Source: an uncultured Lachnospiraceae bacterium
Lineage (GTDB): Bacteria > Bacillota > Clostridia > Lachnospirales > Lachnospiraceae
DNA length: 64,000 nt
NCBI GenBank assembly: GCA_947165025.1
Contig: CAMUYQ010000001.1
Coordinates: forward strand, 555,940-619,939
Direction: 5' to 3'
How positions within the stretch are numbered: position 1 is the first letter of the stretch; each line of letters begins with the position of its first letter. Both the position numbers and the translations under genes were made by a program. Shown here in pieces: positions 17,303 to 25,847 of this stretch. The notes beneath the pieces are model-generated. The model was not told the DNA's origin and did not search any database. It worked only from the letters and a program-made list of their open reading frames with translations.

Positions 17303-17339
17303 TTTGAATGAGTTGTGCAATTATTATATAATCTCTTCT
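17303..17339 (+). promoter_or_regulatory. Promoter for leaderless MATE transporter mRNA
   Basis: TTTGAA (17,303-17,308), 18-bp spacer, TATAAT (17,327-17,332), then 7 nt to the ATG at 17,340. No ribosome-binding site is present. It is divergent from the purA promoter. Confidence 0.5.
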
Positions 17340-18713
17340 ATGAGTGAAAGTAACCGTGAGGCGATAGCCCAGTACAATTACATGACAAAGTCACCTGTCA
17401 GGAAGCTTATCATATCTCTTGCGATCCCTACCGTCCTGTCGATGATGGTGACGACCATATACAATCTTGTCGACACTGCATTTGTCGGAACACTCGGAAC
17501 AAGTGCGAGCGGAGCCGTCGGTGTCGTGTTCGGATTCATGTCGATCATGCAGGCATTCGGATTCATGTTCGGACAGGGTGCGGGAAGTCTGCTCTCAAGA
17601 AAGCTTGGAGAAAAGGACAGTGCTGCGGCAAGCCGTGTGGCGTCTACCGGTTTTGCAGCATCATTTTCCGTCGGGATACTGATCGCAGTACTGGGATTCC
17701 TGTTTGAGGACAGGCTGATCATGATGCTCGGGAGCACCGAGACTATAGCGCCTTATGCAAAAGCGTATCTGAACAACATCATGTTCGTGGCTCCGTTCTG
17801 TTCATCAAGTTTTACGCTCAACAACATGCTCCGCTATGAAGGCAGGGCGAAGTTCGGAATGATCGGACTGCTGGCCGGCGGAATTCTTAATATAGGCGGT
17901 GACGCACTGTTCATATTCGGTATGGACATGGGGATCGCCGGGGCAGGTCTGTCAACGGCCATTTCACAGGTGATAAGCTTTACCATTCTCCTGTACATGT
18001 TCCTTTCAAAAAAGACACAGTCGAGACTGGCGTTTTCAAATATCACTCTTTCCGGCGGTCTTCTGTTTGAGATCATCGGCATCGGTTTCCCGTCACTTAT
18101 CAGGCAGGGACTCGGTAGTCTCGCAACGATACTCGTCAACTTCAAAGCTGCAGAATATGCAGGCGATGCCGGTGTATCAGCCATGACTATAGTGACACGT
18201 GTATCTTTCTTCCTGTTCGCGATCGCCCTTGGTATCGGCCAGGGATTCCAGCCGGTGTGCGCTTTCAATTACGGTGCAGGAAAATACAGGCGCCAGCGCG
18301 AAGCATACCGGTTCACTCTCTTTCTTTCGACGATAGTACTTGCAGCACTTACCGTGTTTGCCATGATCTTCTCGGGGGGACTCATAAAGATATTCAGGGA
18401 CGATCCGACCGTAATAGAGATCGGAACACGGGCGCTTCGTCTTCAATGCGTGGCTCAGCTCTTCCTGCCGATTGTAATGACGACCGAGATGCTGATGCAG
18501 TCGAGCGGCAAAAAAATCCCCGCCACAGTGCTTTCGTCACTGCGCGGGGGTATAATCTTCATTCCTCTTCTGTTCATCCTTCCCTATTTCAGGGGACTTG
18601 CAGGTGTTCAGGAATCACAGCCTCTGTCATATATCCTGTCCGTTCCGCCTGCTCTCTGGCTGGCAAACAGATTCTTTGCAACCACTCCTAAAGAAGATAT
18701 GAGCGATAGCTGA
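17340..18713 (+). CDS. MATE-family efflux transporter
   Basis: A 457-aa polytopic membrane protein from the chosen start MSESNREAIAQYNYM. An earlier in-frame ATG would lie upstream of the predicted transcription start. The hallmark N-terminal segment SPVRKLIISLAIPTVLSMMVTTIYNLVDTAFVG and about 12 helices in two similar halves identify the MATE family, cation-coupled exporters of drugs and metabolites. FGQGAGSLLSRKLGEKD and GIGQGFQPVCAFNYGAGKYRR are conserved loops. The substrate cannot be told. The gene converges with degV, whose end lies 7 bp away. Confidence 0.93.
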   Translation: MSESNREAIAQYNYMTKSPVRKLIISLAIPTVLSMMVTTIYNLVDTAFVGTLGTSASGAVGVVFGFMSIMQAFGFMFGQGAGSLLSRKLGEKDSAAASRVASTGFAASFSVGILIAVLGFLFEDRLIMMLGSTETIAPYAKAYLNNIMFVAPFCSSSFTLNNMLRYEGRAKFGMIGLLAGGILNIGGDALFIFGMDMGIAGAGLSTAISQVISFTILLYMFLSKKTQSRLAFSNITLSGGLLFEIIGIGFPSLIRQGLGSLATILVNFKAAEYAGDAGVSAMTIVTRVSFFLFAIALGIGQGFQPVCAFNYGAGKYRRQREAYRFTLFLSTIVLAALTVFAMIFSGGLIKIFRDDPTVIEIGTRALRLQCVAQLFLPIVMTTEMLMQSSGKKIPATVLSSLRGGIIFIPLLFILPYFRGLAGVQESQPLSYILSVPPALWLANRFFATTPKEDMSDS

Positions 18714-18719
18714 GCATGT

Positions 18720-19580
18720 TCATCTTCCGTTTGCAAGGAAGAAAAGCGCGATCGTTCCCGGACCCGCATGTGATCCGATGATCATTCCTATTGTTGTAAA
18801 GAGTGCACACTTACTTCCGCCCTCGGCAACTATCATACTCTCAAGCTTCTTCGCATCCTCGAGGCAGTCACCGTGGGATATATAATAGATCCCGTTCGGA
18901 TCTTTCGCAGTCTCCATATATTTCTTCGCGATCGTCTTGAGCGACATATCCCTTCCGCGGACTTTCATCATATTGATAAGATGTCCTTCATCATCTACAT
19001 GTAGCACCGGCTTGATGCCGAGCATCCCTGCAGCAAACGCAGCCGTTGCACTTACTCTCCCGCCGCGCTTTAAGTAAACGAGATCTTCAACCGTGAACCA
19101 GTGCGCGAGATGCGGTATCATTTCCCTGATGTAAGCCGCGTTTTCTTCGATATCGGCACCGGCCTTCTTCTTCTCGACCGCATAATATATCATAAGTCCC
19201 TCTCCCGCAGATGCGGCCAGAGTATCTATCGTGATGATCTTTCTGTCCGGATACTCCTCGCGAAGCTCGTTTGCCGCGATCTCGGCCGAATTGGATGTCG
19301 CGCTTATTCCCGAAGAGAATCCGAGATAAAGAATGTCCTTTCCTTCCTTAAGCGCTTCCTCAAACAGTTCGTGAAAATCATGCGAATTGACTGCACTTGT
19401 CTTGCTCACATCACCGGCACGCATCCTGGAATAGAACTCACTCTTTTCCATATCGCCTTCCTGGTACTCCCTGTCTCCCTCAAAATGGAATGACAGCCCG
19501 CGAAAGCCCACGCCCCATTCACGCAGCGTTTCAAACTCGATATCACACCCCGTATCCGACATTATTACGTAATCGCTCAT
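18720..19580 (-). CDS. DegV-family fatty-acid-binding protein
   Basis: An 286-aa soluble protein of the DegV/FakB family, which binds a fatty acid and in many Firmicutes presents it to the FakA kinase for phosphorylation. Seen are the N-terminal VIMSDTGCDIEFETL strand, YLGFSSGISATSNSAEIA, YLKRGGRVSATAAFAAGMLGIKPVL (lipid-binding core) and a final GSHAGPGTIALFF. The start MSDYVIMSDTG has a GGAGG site. No fakA lies in the window. A promoter with a dyad overlapping the -10 suggests repressor control. Confidence 0.92.
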   Translation of the reverse strand: MSDYVIMSDTGCDIEFETLREWGVGFRGLSFHFEGDREYQEGDMEKSEFYSRMRAGDVSKTSAVNSHDFHELFEEALKEGKDILYLGFSSGISATSNSAEIAANELREEYPDRKIITIDTLAASAGEGLMIYYAVEKKKAGADIEENAAYIREMIPHLAHWFTVEDLVYLKRGGRVSATAAFAAGMLGIKPVLHVDDEGHLINMMKVRGRDMSLKTIAKKYMETAKDPNGIYYISHGDCLEDAKKLESMIVAEGGSKCALFTTIGMIIGSHAGPGTIALFFLANGR

Positions 19581-19606
19581 AATTCCTCCGATCAACAAAA
19601 ACAACT

Positions 19607-19652
19607 ATCTAATTTACGATATTAGATTAGCAAGTGTGATATACTATGTCAA
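19607..19652 (-). promoter_or_regulatory. degV promoter with operator-like dyad over the -10
   Basis: The minus strand has TTGACA (19,647-19,652), a 17-bp spacer and TAATCT (19,624-19,629). The dyad ATCTAAT-n7-ATTAGAT (19,607-19,627) overlaps the -10 and the start region, as expected for a repressor site. Confidence 0.45.
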
Positions 19653-19721
19653 TAAGAAATAATTAATGAAATCTGATCTTGCAGATGTTATAATGTTTTC
19701 CTGTAGGGGGAAGGAGTAAAC

Positions 19722-20330
19722 ATGAAATTTGACAACGATCTTGTGGCCGGAAAGCTCAGGCGATGGGAAAAATACCTTGAGGATTACAAGCTTCCGTGCT
19801 GGAGCGAAATACCGAATATCGGACTATATATGGAACAGGTCATCATACTTCTTCGCGAGTATCTTGATTATCTGCCTCCGGAGCTTAAGGATGAGCAGAT
19901 GATCATAACCGCCGCCACCATCAACAATTACGTGCGGACGAAGATCATGCCCGAGCCCGTCAAGAAGAAATATTACCGTGTTCACATCGCATATCTCGTA
20001 ATGATATGTACGATGAAGCAGATACTTCCGATCGCCGTGATCTCCCGTATCATCCCGATGGACATTCCCGAGAGCGAGGTTGAGAGGATATACGGAAACT
20101 ATTCCGACAGGCACAGATCAACGGTCCAGTATTTCCTGAAACAGATAAGACTTGTTGCGGGACCGATACTTGACCATGCCATCATAGAAGAAAGCGTTAA
20201 GGATACCGAAGATCTGATAACGATGTGCACTATCTACGCAGGCTTCTCAAAACTGATGGCGGAAAAACTGCTGCTGCTTGACGGCAAGGACCTTTCAAAC
20301 GGCGGAAGCATTGAAATAAGAAAGAGGTGA
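19722..20330 (+). CDS. DUF1836 family protein
   Basis: A 202-aa protein resembling the DUF1836 family, common in Firmicutes and of unknown biochemical role. It begins MKFDNDLVAGKLRRWEKYLEDYKLPCWSEIPNIGLYMEQVI and contains ITAATINNYVRTKIMPEPVKKKYYR, which looks like a helix-turn-helix-like recognition segment in that family. It has a strong GGAAGGAG site and an extended -10 (TGTTATAAT) upstream. It ends inside a bidirectional terminator. A DNA-binding regulator is a reasonable guess only. Confidence 0.82.
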   Translation: MKFDNDLVAGKLRRWEKYLEDYKLPCWSEIPNIGLYMEQVIILLREYLDYLPPELKDEQMIITAATINNYVRTKIMPEPVKKKYYRVHIAYLVMICTMKQILPIAVISRIIPMDIPESEVERIYGNYSDRHRSTVQYFLKQIRLVAGPILDHAIIEESVKDTEDLITMCTIYAGFSKLMAEKLLLLDGKDLSNGGSIEIRKR

Positions 20331-20358
20331 CATTTGTCACCTCTTGTGTTTTTCTCTT
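20322..20358. terminator. Bidirectional terminator between convergent genes
   Basis: Arms AAGAGGTGACA and TGTCACCTCTT sit tail-to-tail over the stop codons of the DUF1836 and GGDEF genes. A T-rich tract follows on the plus strand. Confidence 0.75.
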
Positions 20359-22172
20359 TTTTCTTTGTACATTTCCTGATCCGCCAGCTCGATCAGAGCA
20401 CTGAGCGGTTTTTCATTGTCATACGGAACCATATAATAACCGATGCTTGCATCAAGTGTATATTCGCGGTCCTTTGATGCGTTGAGTTCTTCCATCGCAC
20501 GTCTGATCCTTATTATATCATCTTTGACTTCTTCAGTGCTGAGCCCCTTTCCGAACACTACAAATTCATCGCCGCCGTATCTCATCAGAAGTTCCGACTT
20601 GTCTCTCGTCTTTCTGAGGACATCGGCCATGTCGCAGATCATCCTGTCGCCCGTCTCATGTCCGAGCGCATCGTTGACCTTCTTCAGTCCGTCAAGATCA
20701 AGGAATATAAAGAACATATCCTCTTTGAGTTCTCTCGCCTCTTTGGACATCTGCTCGGAGAACTTGAAAAATCCCGCACGGTTATATACATGCGTCATCG
20801 GATCGAACACCCACATTTCATCAAGTGTCTTTATCATCCTCTGCATTGTCTCAACGTTCCTTACCTGCTCGAGCGAACTTGAAAGTGTCATGATGAGCAC
20901 TCTGTAGAACTCCGAGAACAGCGGCATGACAGAGTTCCTGATAGATGCAAGGCCGTAGAATCTCTCCCTGTAGTGGAGCGAATAAACTATGTACAGATTG
21001 CCTCCCACATCGTCAAAGCTCGGATGTCTCTCGTCTATGTTTTCCTGCACGATAGGATAAAACTGTCTGTTCCTGTATTCGAATCCGTTGTTGACTCTCA
21101 GATCGGCAAGATCGTTTTCACCCGTTTCCCCAACCATGAGCGTAAACGCATCTGTTCCGAGTTCCGGAACACACGGCTTTAACGAATCACAAATATCATC
21201 AACCGACCTCGCGTTTGTAAGTTCTACCGTAAGGTCGCTTATCATCTCCGCATAACGCGCTTCACGAAGTTTGTTTCTTGAATACTGGTTGACGACAAGT
21301 CTGTGGTTAACGGGACGGACCGCGGAACATCCGCAGCTTTCCGCAAACACCGGATCAGACTCGACGACCGGGGATTCATCAAAAGATCTTCCCTCAATGG
21401 CACGAAGAACGTTCTTGTATGCGGTCTCTCCGATCTTCTTCTCGAACCTGTTAACGGTCGTGATCCTCGGATAATGATTGGCTGCCTCGAATATGTTGTC
21501 ATATCCGGACAGAATCATATCATCAGGAATACTGATGCCTCTGTCGGTAAGCGCATAGAATGCGCCGAGTGCCATCTGGTCGTTGGCACACACATACGCA
21601 TCCGCCCGAAGCAGCCCGTTATCATCAAAATACTTAACTGCTGCTCTTCCGCTCCTGGCGTAATAATCGCCCGTATAGCAGCGCTTGGGATCGAGCTTTC
21701 TTCCGGCCTTTTCCATCTCTTCCCCAAACACGCGCTTACGTGTCAGCGAATCGATCGAATCTTCGGGACCGCTTATGAAGTTGACGACCTTTATGTCATG
21801 TTCTTCAATAAGATGTTTTGAGAGAGCACGCATGGCAGATTCATTGTCGCTGCTGACATTGATCATTCCGGGGATCGGGTCGTCTATGGAAGCCGCCGGC
21901 TTGCCCTGCTCTTTTATCTTATCTATGACAACATTACGGATCTTCTCCGAGTAAATGCTCTCCGAATAGATGATGAAACCGTCATAAATTGAAAAATCAT
22001 CATACAGCATCGCTGCAGATTCACCCACGTTGAACTCATCATCAGAAGACAGCGTCAGACAGTAGACGACGATATTGTTACCGTCCTCCCTGGCTGCCTC
22101 CCAGATGCCTTCAAGCACCTTGCGCTGTGTATCAAGTTGTAACTCCCCGAGAAAGAATGCAATATTTCGCAT
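20337..22172 (-). CDS. Sugar-binding-like (LacI-type sensor) diguanylate cyclase
   Basis: A 611-aa cytoplasmic protein. Residues 1-285 form a type I periplasmic-binding fold like the effector domain of LacI regulators (KVVNFISGPEDSIDSLTRKRVFGEEM, CANDQMALGAFYALTDRGISIPDDMILSGYDN), but with no HTH before it. A middle region (about 300-440) looks GAF-like. Residues about 450-605 are a GGDEF domain with an intact RYGGDEFVVFG active loop. It should make cyclic di-GMP in response to a small ligand, perhaps a sugar. It starts 15 bp after the SGNH esterase gene, as the last gene of the lipid operon, and ends at a terminator. Confidence 0.9.
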   Translation of the reverse strand: MRNIAFFLGELQLDTQRKVLEGIWEAAREDGNNIVVYCLTLSSDDEFNVGESAAMLYDDFSIYDGFIIYSESIYSEKIRNVVIDKIKEQGKPAASIDDPIPGMINVSSDNESAMRALSKHLIEEHDIKVVNFISGPEDSIDSLTRKRVFGEEMEKAGRKLDPKRCYTGDYYARSGRAAVKYFDDNGLLRADAYVCANDQMALGAFYALTDRGISIPDDMILSGYDNIFEAANHYPRITTVNRFEKKIGETAYKNVLRAIEGRSFDESPVVESDPVFAESCGCSAVRPVNHRLVVNQYSRNKLREARYAEMISDLTVELTNARSVDDICDSLKPCVPELGTDAFTLMVGETGENDLADLRVNNGFEYRNRQFYPIVQENIDERHPSFDDVGGNLYIVYSLHYRERFYGLASIRNSVMPLFSEFYRVLIMTLSSSLEQVRNVETMQRMIKTLDEMWVFDPMTHVYNRAGFFKFSEQMSKEARELKEDMFFIFLDLDGLKKVNDALGHETGDRMICDMADVLRKTRDKSELLMRYGGDEFVVFGKGLSTEEVKDDIIRIRRAMEELNASKDREYTLDASIGYYMVPYDNEKPLSALIELADQEMYKEKREKHKR

Positions 22173-22187
22173 ACAACCTTTTCCCCG

Positions 22188-23099
22188 TTACGGTGTTAGT
22201 TTTGAAAATACTGCTGCAGCCGTACCGGCCTGCGTGCCTACAAGATTGAGTGCCGCCTGATTGTAGTGGCATCCGTCCGTAAGATAAACGGCCGGAAGCG
22301 TCCTGAGTGCATCCGATCCAAGTGAAAAACGTGCATCCGTCGCACACAGTTCCTTCTGTGCATCGATTATCTGGTCATACGTTCCCGGAAGACCCGCATA
22401 CTGTCCTATCGTTATCACAAATACCTGATCGAGACCCTTGGCAAACAGCGGCGCAAATATCGTTGACAGCCCGGTCTTGTATGTGACCTTGTCAACCCTT
22501 GCGACACCGTCGGTCTCACCCTGGAGCCATACGACATATTCTTTGCGTATGTATATGTGATTGGCACTGCACCACGCTTTTATCAGATCATACTTACGCG
22601 ACAGTTCGGCCTGTACCGGAGCAGTCTGCCAGAATGCGATGCTCGTTCCGCCGCGGGCAGCCGAAAATCCCATGACCGGCACTCCCGTTCCCTTGTAATA
22701 TGCGTTCATGAACGAAGATACGAGCGACCCTCCGCGAAGTACGGGCAGGTCACAGAGATATCCGTTTGAATATATCCCGAACGGTTCGGTCACGGGATAC
22801 AGCCCGGTAGGACACGTTCCGTATCTGAACTCGTAGCCTGTGTCGGTAGCAACACCCGGTGCGGCCTTTGCATCGCCTCCGCGTCCGGACATGTTACTCT
22901 GCCCCGCAAAGATCACAAGATCGACTGTCTTGAGTGCCATGGGTGCAGGTGTAGGTGTGGCTGTTACTGCCGGTGTTGTTGTTGCTGCCGGTGCTGTTGT
23001 TGCTGCCGGTGCTGTTGTCTCTGCGTGAGCGCTCACCGAAATGCAGGCGGTCATCAGCATAACCGCCGTGATCAAAACTATACGTTTCATTCTTTTCAT
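22188..23099 (-). CDS. Secreted sialate O-acetylesterase-like SGNH hydrolase
   Basis: A 303-aa exported esterase. Residues 1-26 are a signal peptide (AHA cleavage likely; a Cys at 19 makes a lipoprotein possible). A Thr/Ala/Pro linker at about 27-52 is encoded by 18-bp repeats. Residues 56-300 form a SASA-type SGNH fold with the nucleophile in FAGQSNMSG, GETDG, and a C-terminal DGCHYN (catalytic Asp-His). Family members remove acetyl groups from sialic acid or plant polysaccharides. The start overlaps the stop of the patatin gene (TAATG), so translation is coupled. Confidence 0.85.
   Translation of the reverse strand: MKRMKRIVLITAVMLMTACISVSAHAETTAPAATTAPAATTTPAVTATPTPAPMALKTVDLVIFAGQSNMSGRGGDAKAAPGVATDTGYEFRYGTCPTGLYPVTEPFGIYSNGYLCDLPVLRGGSLVSSFMNAYYKGTGVPVMGFSAARGGTSIAFWQTAPVQAELSRKYDLIKAWCSANHIYIRKEYVVWLQGETDGVARVDKVTYKTGLSTIFAPLFAKGLDQVFVITIGQYAGLPGTYDQIIDAQKELCATDARFSLGSDALRTLPAVYLTDGCHYNQAALNLVGTQAGTAAAVFSKLTP
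22966..23019. repeat. Three tandem 18-bp repeats encoding the Thr/Ala/Pro linker
   Basis: Units at 22,966-22,983, 22,984-23,001 and 23,002-23,019 share GCTGCCGGTGCTGTTGTT; the first is the most diverged. They encode the APAATT-type linker of the esterase and could change in length by slippage. Confidence 0.7.
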
Positions 23100-23953
23100 T
23101 ACTTATACTCCGTCTCTAAAAATCTTTCGAGTGCAGGCATCAGCTCGTTTGCCTCGCTTCTTCCGATCTCGTATGCCTCGCGCATCACAAGCGGATCGTG
23201 ACACACGTGTCCGAGCGGCAGTGGCGATTTCGGACAGATCACGAAATTACTTCCGGCCTTCTCCTGCTTAAGGCAGTATTCAAACTGCTCATTATATGCG
23301 ATATGCCTGACCTTCATCGCCTGTACCATGTTGGGATATTCCCTGTACTTCCATCTTATCAGAGGCATGGTCTTTTCGGCGCTCTTTCTGTAACCTCTCG
23401 GTTTTGTCAGTATCGTGACGTTCTTTATACATCCGAGTGCTTCGGAAGCTTTTAACGGAATGGCATCCGTCATCCCACCGTCAAGATACTTTCCGCCTCC
23501 GATCTCAACAATGTTTGAAACAAGCGGCATCGATGAACTGGCGCGTATCCATTCCATCTCCTCATCACTTGCATCCTGCATACGGTGATATCCCGCTTCT
23601 CCCGTTTCAACATCGGTCACGACAAGATAAAACGGTATACCCGAGGCAACAAACGCAGCCTCATCAAAAACATCGAGCTGCTTCGGAAGCGTATGGTAAC
23701 AGAACTGCGCGCCGAACATGTCGCCGGTCTTTATCAGTGAAGACACGCTGCAGTACCTCTTATCCTTTGCGTACTTCATGTTGTACCTGATCGTCCTTCC
23801 TATCTGGCCCGACACGTAGTTGCAACCGAAACATGCACCGGCACTTACACCGATAACATTATCAAACTTTATTCCGTTTTCCATGAAGACGTCAAGCACA
23901 CCTGCCGTAAACAGGCCGCGCATTGCACCGCCTTCAAGAACAAGTCCAGTCAT
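23099..23953 (-). CDS. Patatin-like phospholipase
   Basis: A 284-aa protein with the patatin Ser-Asp dyad: oxyanion loop EGGAMRGLFTAGVL near residue 7, nucleophile GVSAG near 38, and DGGMTDAIP with the catalytic Asp near 170. It resembles bacterial RssA/YjjU-type patatins, lipid acyl hydrolases. It has no signal peptide and is probably cytoplasmic. Its ATG overlaps the stop of the lipid kinase gene (ATGA) and its stop overlaps the next start, so three genes are tightly coupled. Confidence 0.92.
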   Translation of the reverse strand: MTGLVLEGGAMRGLFTAGVLDVFMENGIKFDNVIGVSAGACFGCNYVSGQIGRTIRYNMKYAKDKRYCSVSSLIKTGDMFGAQFCYHTLPKQLDVFDEAAFVASGIPFYLVVTDVETGEAGYHRMQDASDEEMEWIRASSSMPLVSNIVEIGGGKYLDGGMTDAIPLKASEALGCIKNVTILTKPRGYRKSAEKTMPLIRWKYREYPNMVQAMKVRHIAYNEQFEYCLKQEKAGSNFVICPKSPLPLGHVCHDPLVMREAYEIGRSEANELMPALERFLETEYK

Positions 23954-24831
23954 ATGACAAACTCCGCGGCTTCATGTATGTTTGTTATCTTCACATGATC
24001 TTCCATGCCGCCGAATTCGCCGTCCAGATTCCACGGTATAGGCTCATCCGACTCAAACTCTATGGAAGAACACTTGAAGCAGATCACATTATCGGATCTT
24101 ACCCGTCTGTCAAGTATCGCCGGGCCCATACGGTTCAGCTCAAACAGACTCTCCGGTGACCTTACGAGCATTACCTCAAACACGCCGTCGTTAAGCTTTA
24201 CATCCGGTCCCGTAATACGCTTCATCCCACCCACCGAAGCGGAGTTGGTTATAAGACCCACGATAAAGTTTCCCGTCAAAACATTGTCATCATATCTGAT
24301 ACGCAGAGGGATCGCTCTGGCCTGCGGAAGGCGCTTGGCAGCCTCGGCCAGATACGCGGAATATCCGAAGATATTCTTCATGTTCTGATCCGTTTCATAC
24401 GTGACATCCGTGAACAGGCCAAAAGCAGCAACATAGACAAAATATCTTGCATTGAACATGCCTATGTCACATTTAAAAAAGTCATCACCGGCAGCCTTTA
24501 CGGCCGCACGTTTTACTATCCTCGGGATCCCTATGCTTCTTGCAAAATCATTCGTGGACCCGGTCGGCAGATAACCGATCGGAATATGTACATCGGCAGA
24601 CATGATTCCGGTCACTATCTCATCAAGTGTTCCGTCACCGCCGGCACATACGACCCTGTCAAAATCCTTTGACCACTCTCTGGCAACCACTTCACCGTCA
24701 CCCCTGCACTGAGTGGGATATATCGTTACCCTGAATCCTCTCTTGGCAAAGGTATCCACAATATCATTCAGGTGGTTACCGATACTGCCTTTTCCGGCCC
24801 TGGGATTGTATATGAACAGGAGATTTTTCAT
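23950..24831 (-). CDS. Diacylglycerol/lipid kinase (DagK/LCB5 family)
   Basis: A 293-aa soluble kinase from the chosen start MKNLLFIYNPRAGKG. It has the family nucleotide-binding motif VCAGGDGTLDEIVTGI near 62-77, GYLPTGSTNDFARSIGIP, and a late EPIPWNLDGEFGG metal site. It phosphorylates diacylglycerol or a related lipid. The start has no ribosome site but lies exactly 7 nt after an extended -10 (TGATACAAT). It is the first gene of a four-gene operon with patatin, esterase and GGDEF genes, divergent from the SPFH gene. Confidence 0.92.
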   Translation of the reverse strand: MKNLLFIYNPRAGKGSIGNHLNDIVDTFAKRGFRVTIYPTQCRGDGEVVAREWSKDFDRVVCAGGDGTLDEIVTGIMSADVHIPIGYLPTGSTNDFARSIGIPRIVKRAAVKAAGDDFFKCDIGMFNARYFVYVAAFGLFTDVTYETDQNMKNIFGYSAYLAEAAKRLPQARAIPLRIRYDDNVLTGNFIVGLITNSASVGGMKRITGPDVKLNDGVFEVMLVRSPESLFELNRMGPAILDRRVRSDNVICFKCSSIEFESDEPIPWNLDGEFGGMEDHVKITNIHEAAEFVI

Positions 24832-24838
24832 AACGAAA

Positions 24839-24847
24839 ATTGTATCA
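24839..24847 (-). promoter_or_regulatory. Extended -10 promoter for leaderless lipid-operon mRNA
   Basis: TGATACAAT on the minus strand, followed by 7 nt and the ATG of the lipid kinase. TTGTTT lies 17 bp upstream of the hexamer and could be a weak -35. Confidence 0.5.
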
Positions 24848-24943
24848 TATCGTACGGCCAAAAACAAGGAATCACAGCCCTGTTTAACCACGGAAAATAT
24901 GATATAATATCTGAAGTGTTTACAGAACGAAAGGAGTATATTT

Positions 24944-25834
24944 ATGGGACCGTTTATTTTCTTTATCGTATTACTTGCGATACTTGTCATTCTGCTTATC
25001 AGGATAATATGTATCGTTCCCCAGGCAAATGCGTGGGTTGTTGAATTTCTGGGAAAATATCACAGCACCTGGGCTGCAGGCCTTCACCTTAAGATCCCGT
25101 TCTTCTACAGGATAGTCAAGAAGGTTTCACTCAAGGAACAGGTTGCCGACTTCGAGCCGCAGCCCGTTATCACAAAAGATAACGTAACAATGATGGTAGA
25201 CTCTGTCGTGTTCTTCTCGGTGTTTGACGCAAAGCTCTTCACATACGGTGTTGAGCGCCCGATCGCCGCGATCGAAAATCTGTCTGCCACAACGCTTCGA
25301 AACATCATAGGAAGCATGACACTTGATGAAACGCTTACAAGCCGTGATGACATCAATTCACAGATAACCGTCATTCTCGATGAGGCAACTGATAAATGGG
25401 GCATCAAGGTAAGCCGTGTCGAAGTCAAGAACATCATGCCGCCTCAGTCGATCCAGGATGCGATGGAGAAACAGATGAGAGCCGAACGCGAAAAACGTGA
25501 AGCGATCCTTACAGCGGAAGGTAAGAAGCAGTCCGCCATAACACTTGCCGAAGGTGAAAAGCAGGCAGCGATCCTTCGCGCGGAAGCCGTCAAAGAACAG
25601 CGTATACGAGAGGCCGAAGGTGAGGCCGAAGCACTTCTTGCGGTGCAGAAGGCAAAGGCTGAGGGTATCAGGCTCATCAACGAGTCCAACCCGACCCAGC
25701 AGTATCTCACTCTTCAGTCATTTGATGCGGTAGCAAAGATGGCAGACGGACAGTCAACCAAGATCATAGTTCCATCCGATCTTGCAAACCTTGCCGGAGC
25801 GATAACAGCACTCTCCGAAAGTGCAGGTAAGTAA
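24944..25834 (+). CDS. SPFH/stomatin-family membrane protein (QmcA-like)
   Basis: A 296-aa band-7 protein. One membrane segment at residues 2-22 is followed by an SPFH domain (VVEFLGKYHSTWAAGLHLKIPFFYRIVKKVSLKEQ) and a long charged coiled coil (EKQMRAEREKREAILTAEGKKQ...). QmcA/stomatin-like proteins oligomerise at ordered membrane patches and scaffold or regulate proteases and transporters. It has a good AAAGGAG site and a TGATATAAT promoter about 45 bp upstream. The neighbouring downstream gene encodes a small membrane protein and is probably co-transcribed. Confidence 0.92.
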   Translation: MGPFIFFIVLLAILVILLIRIICIVPQANAWVVEFLGKYHSTWAAGLHLKIPFFYRIVKKVSLKEQVADFEPQPVITKDNVTMMVDSVVFFSVFDAKLFTYGVERPIAAIENLSATTLRNIIGSMTLDETLTSRDDINSQITVILDEATDKWGIKVSRVEVKNIMPPQSIQDAMEKQMRAEREKREAILTAEGKKQSAITLAEGEKQAAILRAEAVKEQRIREAEGEAEALLAVQKAKAEGIRLINESNPTQQYLTLQSFDAVAKMADGQSTKIIVPSDLANLAGAITALSESAGK

Positions 25835-25847
25835 GGGGAATCCGGAT

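Noticed and set aside
17289..17340. Upstream ATG at 17,289 as start of the MATE gene
   Set aside because: It lies before the predicted promoter -10 and within the purA promoter; the extra residues are not typical of the family.
22188..23099. Esterase as a type VII effector
   Set aside because: It has a clear Sec signal peptide and sits in a lipid operon far from the T7SS locus.
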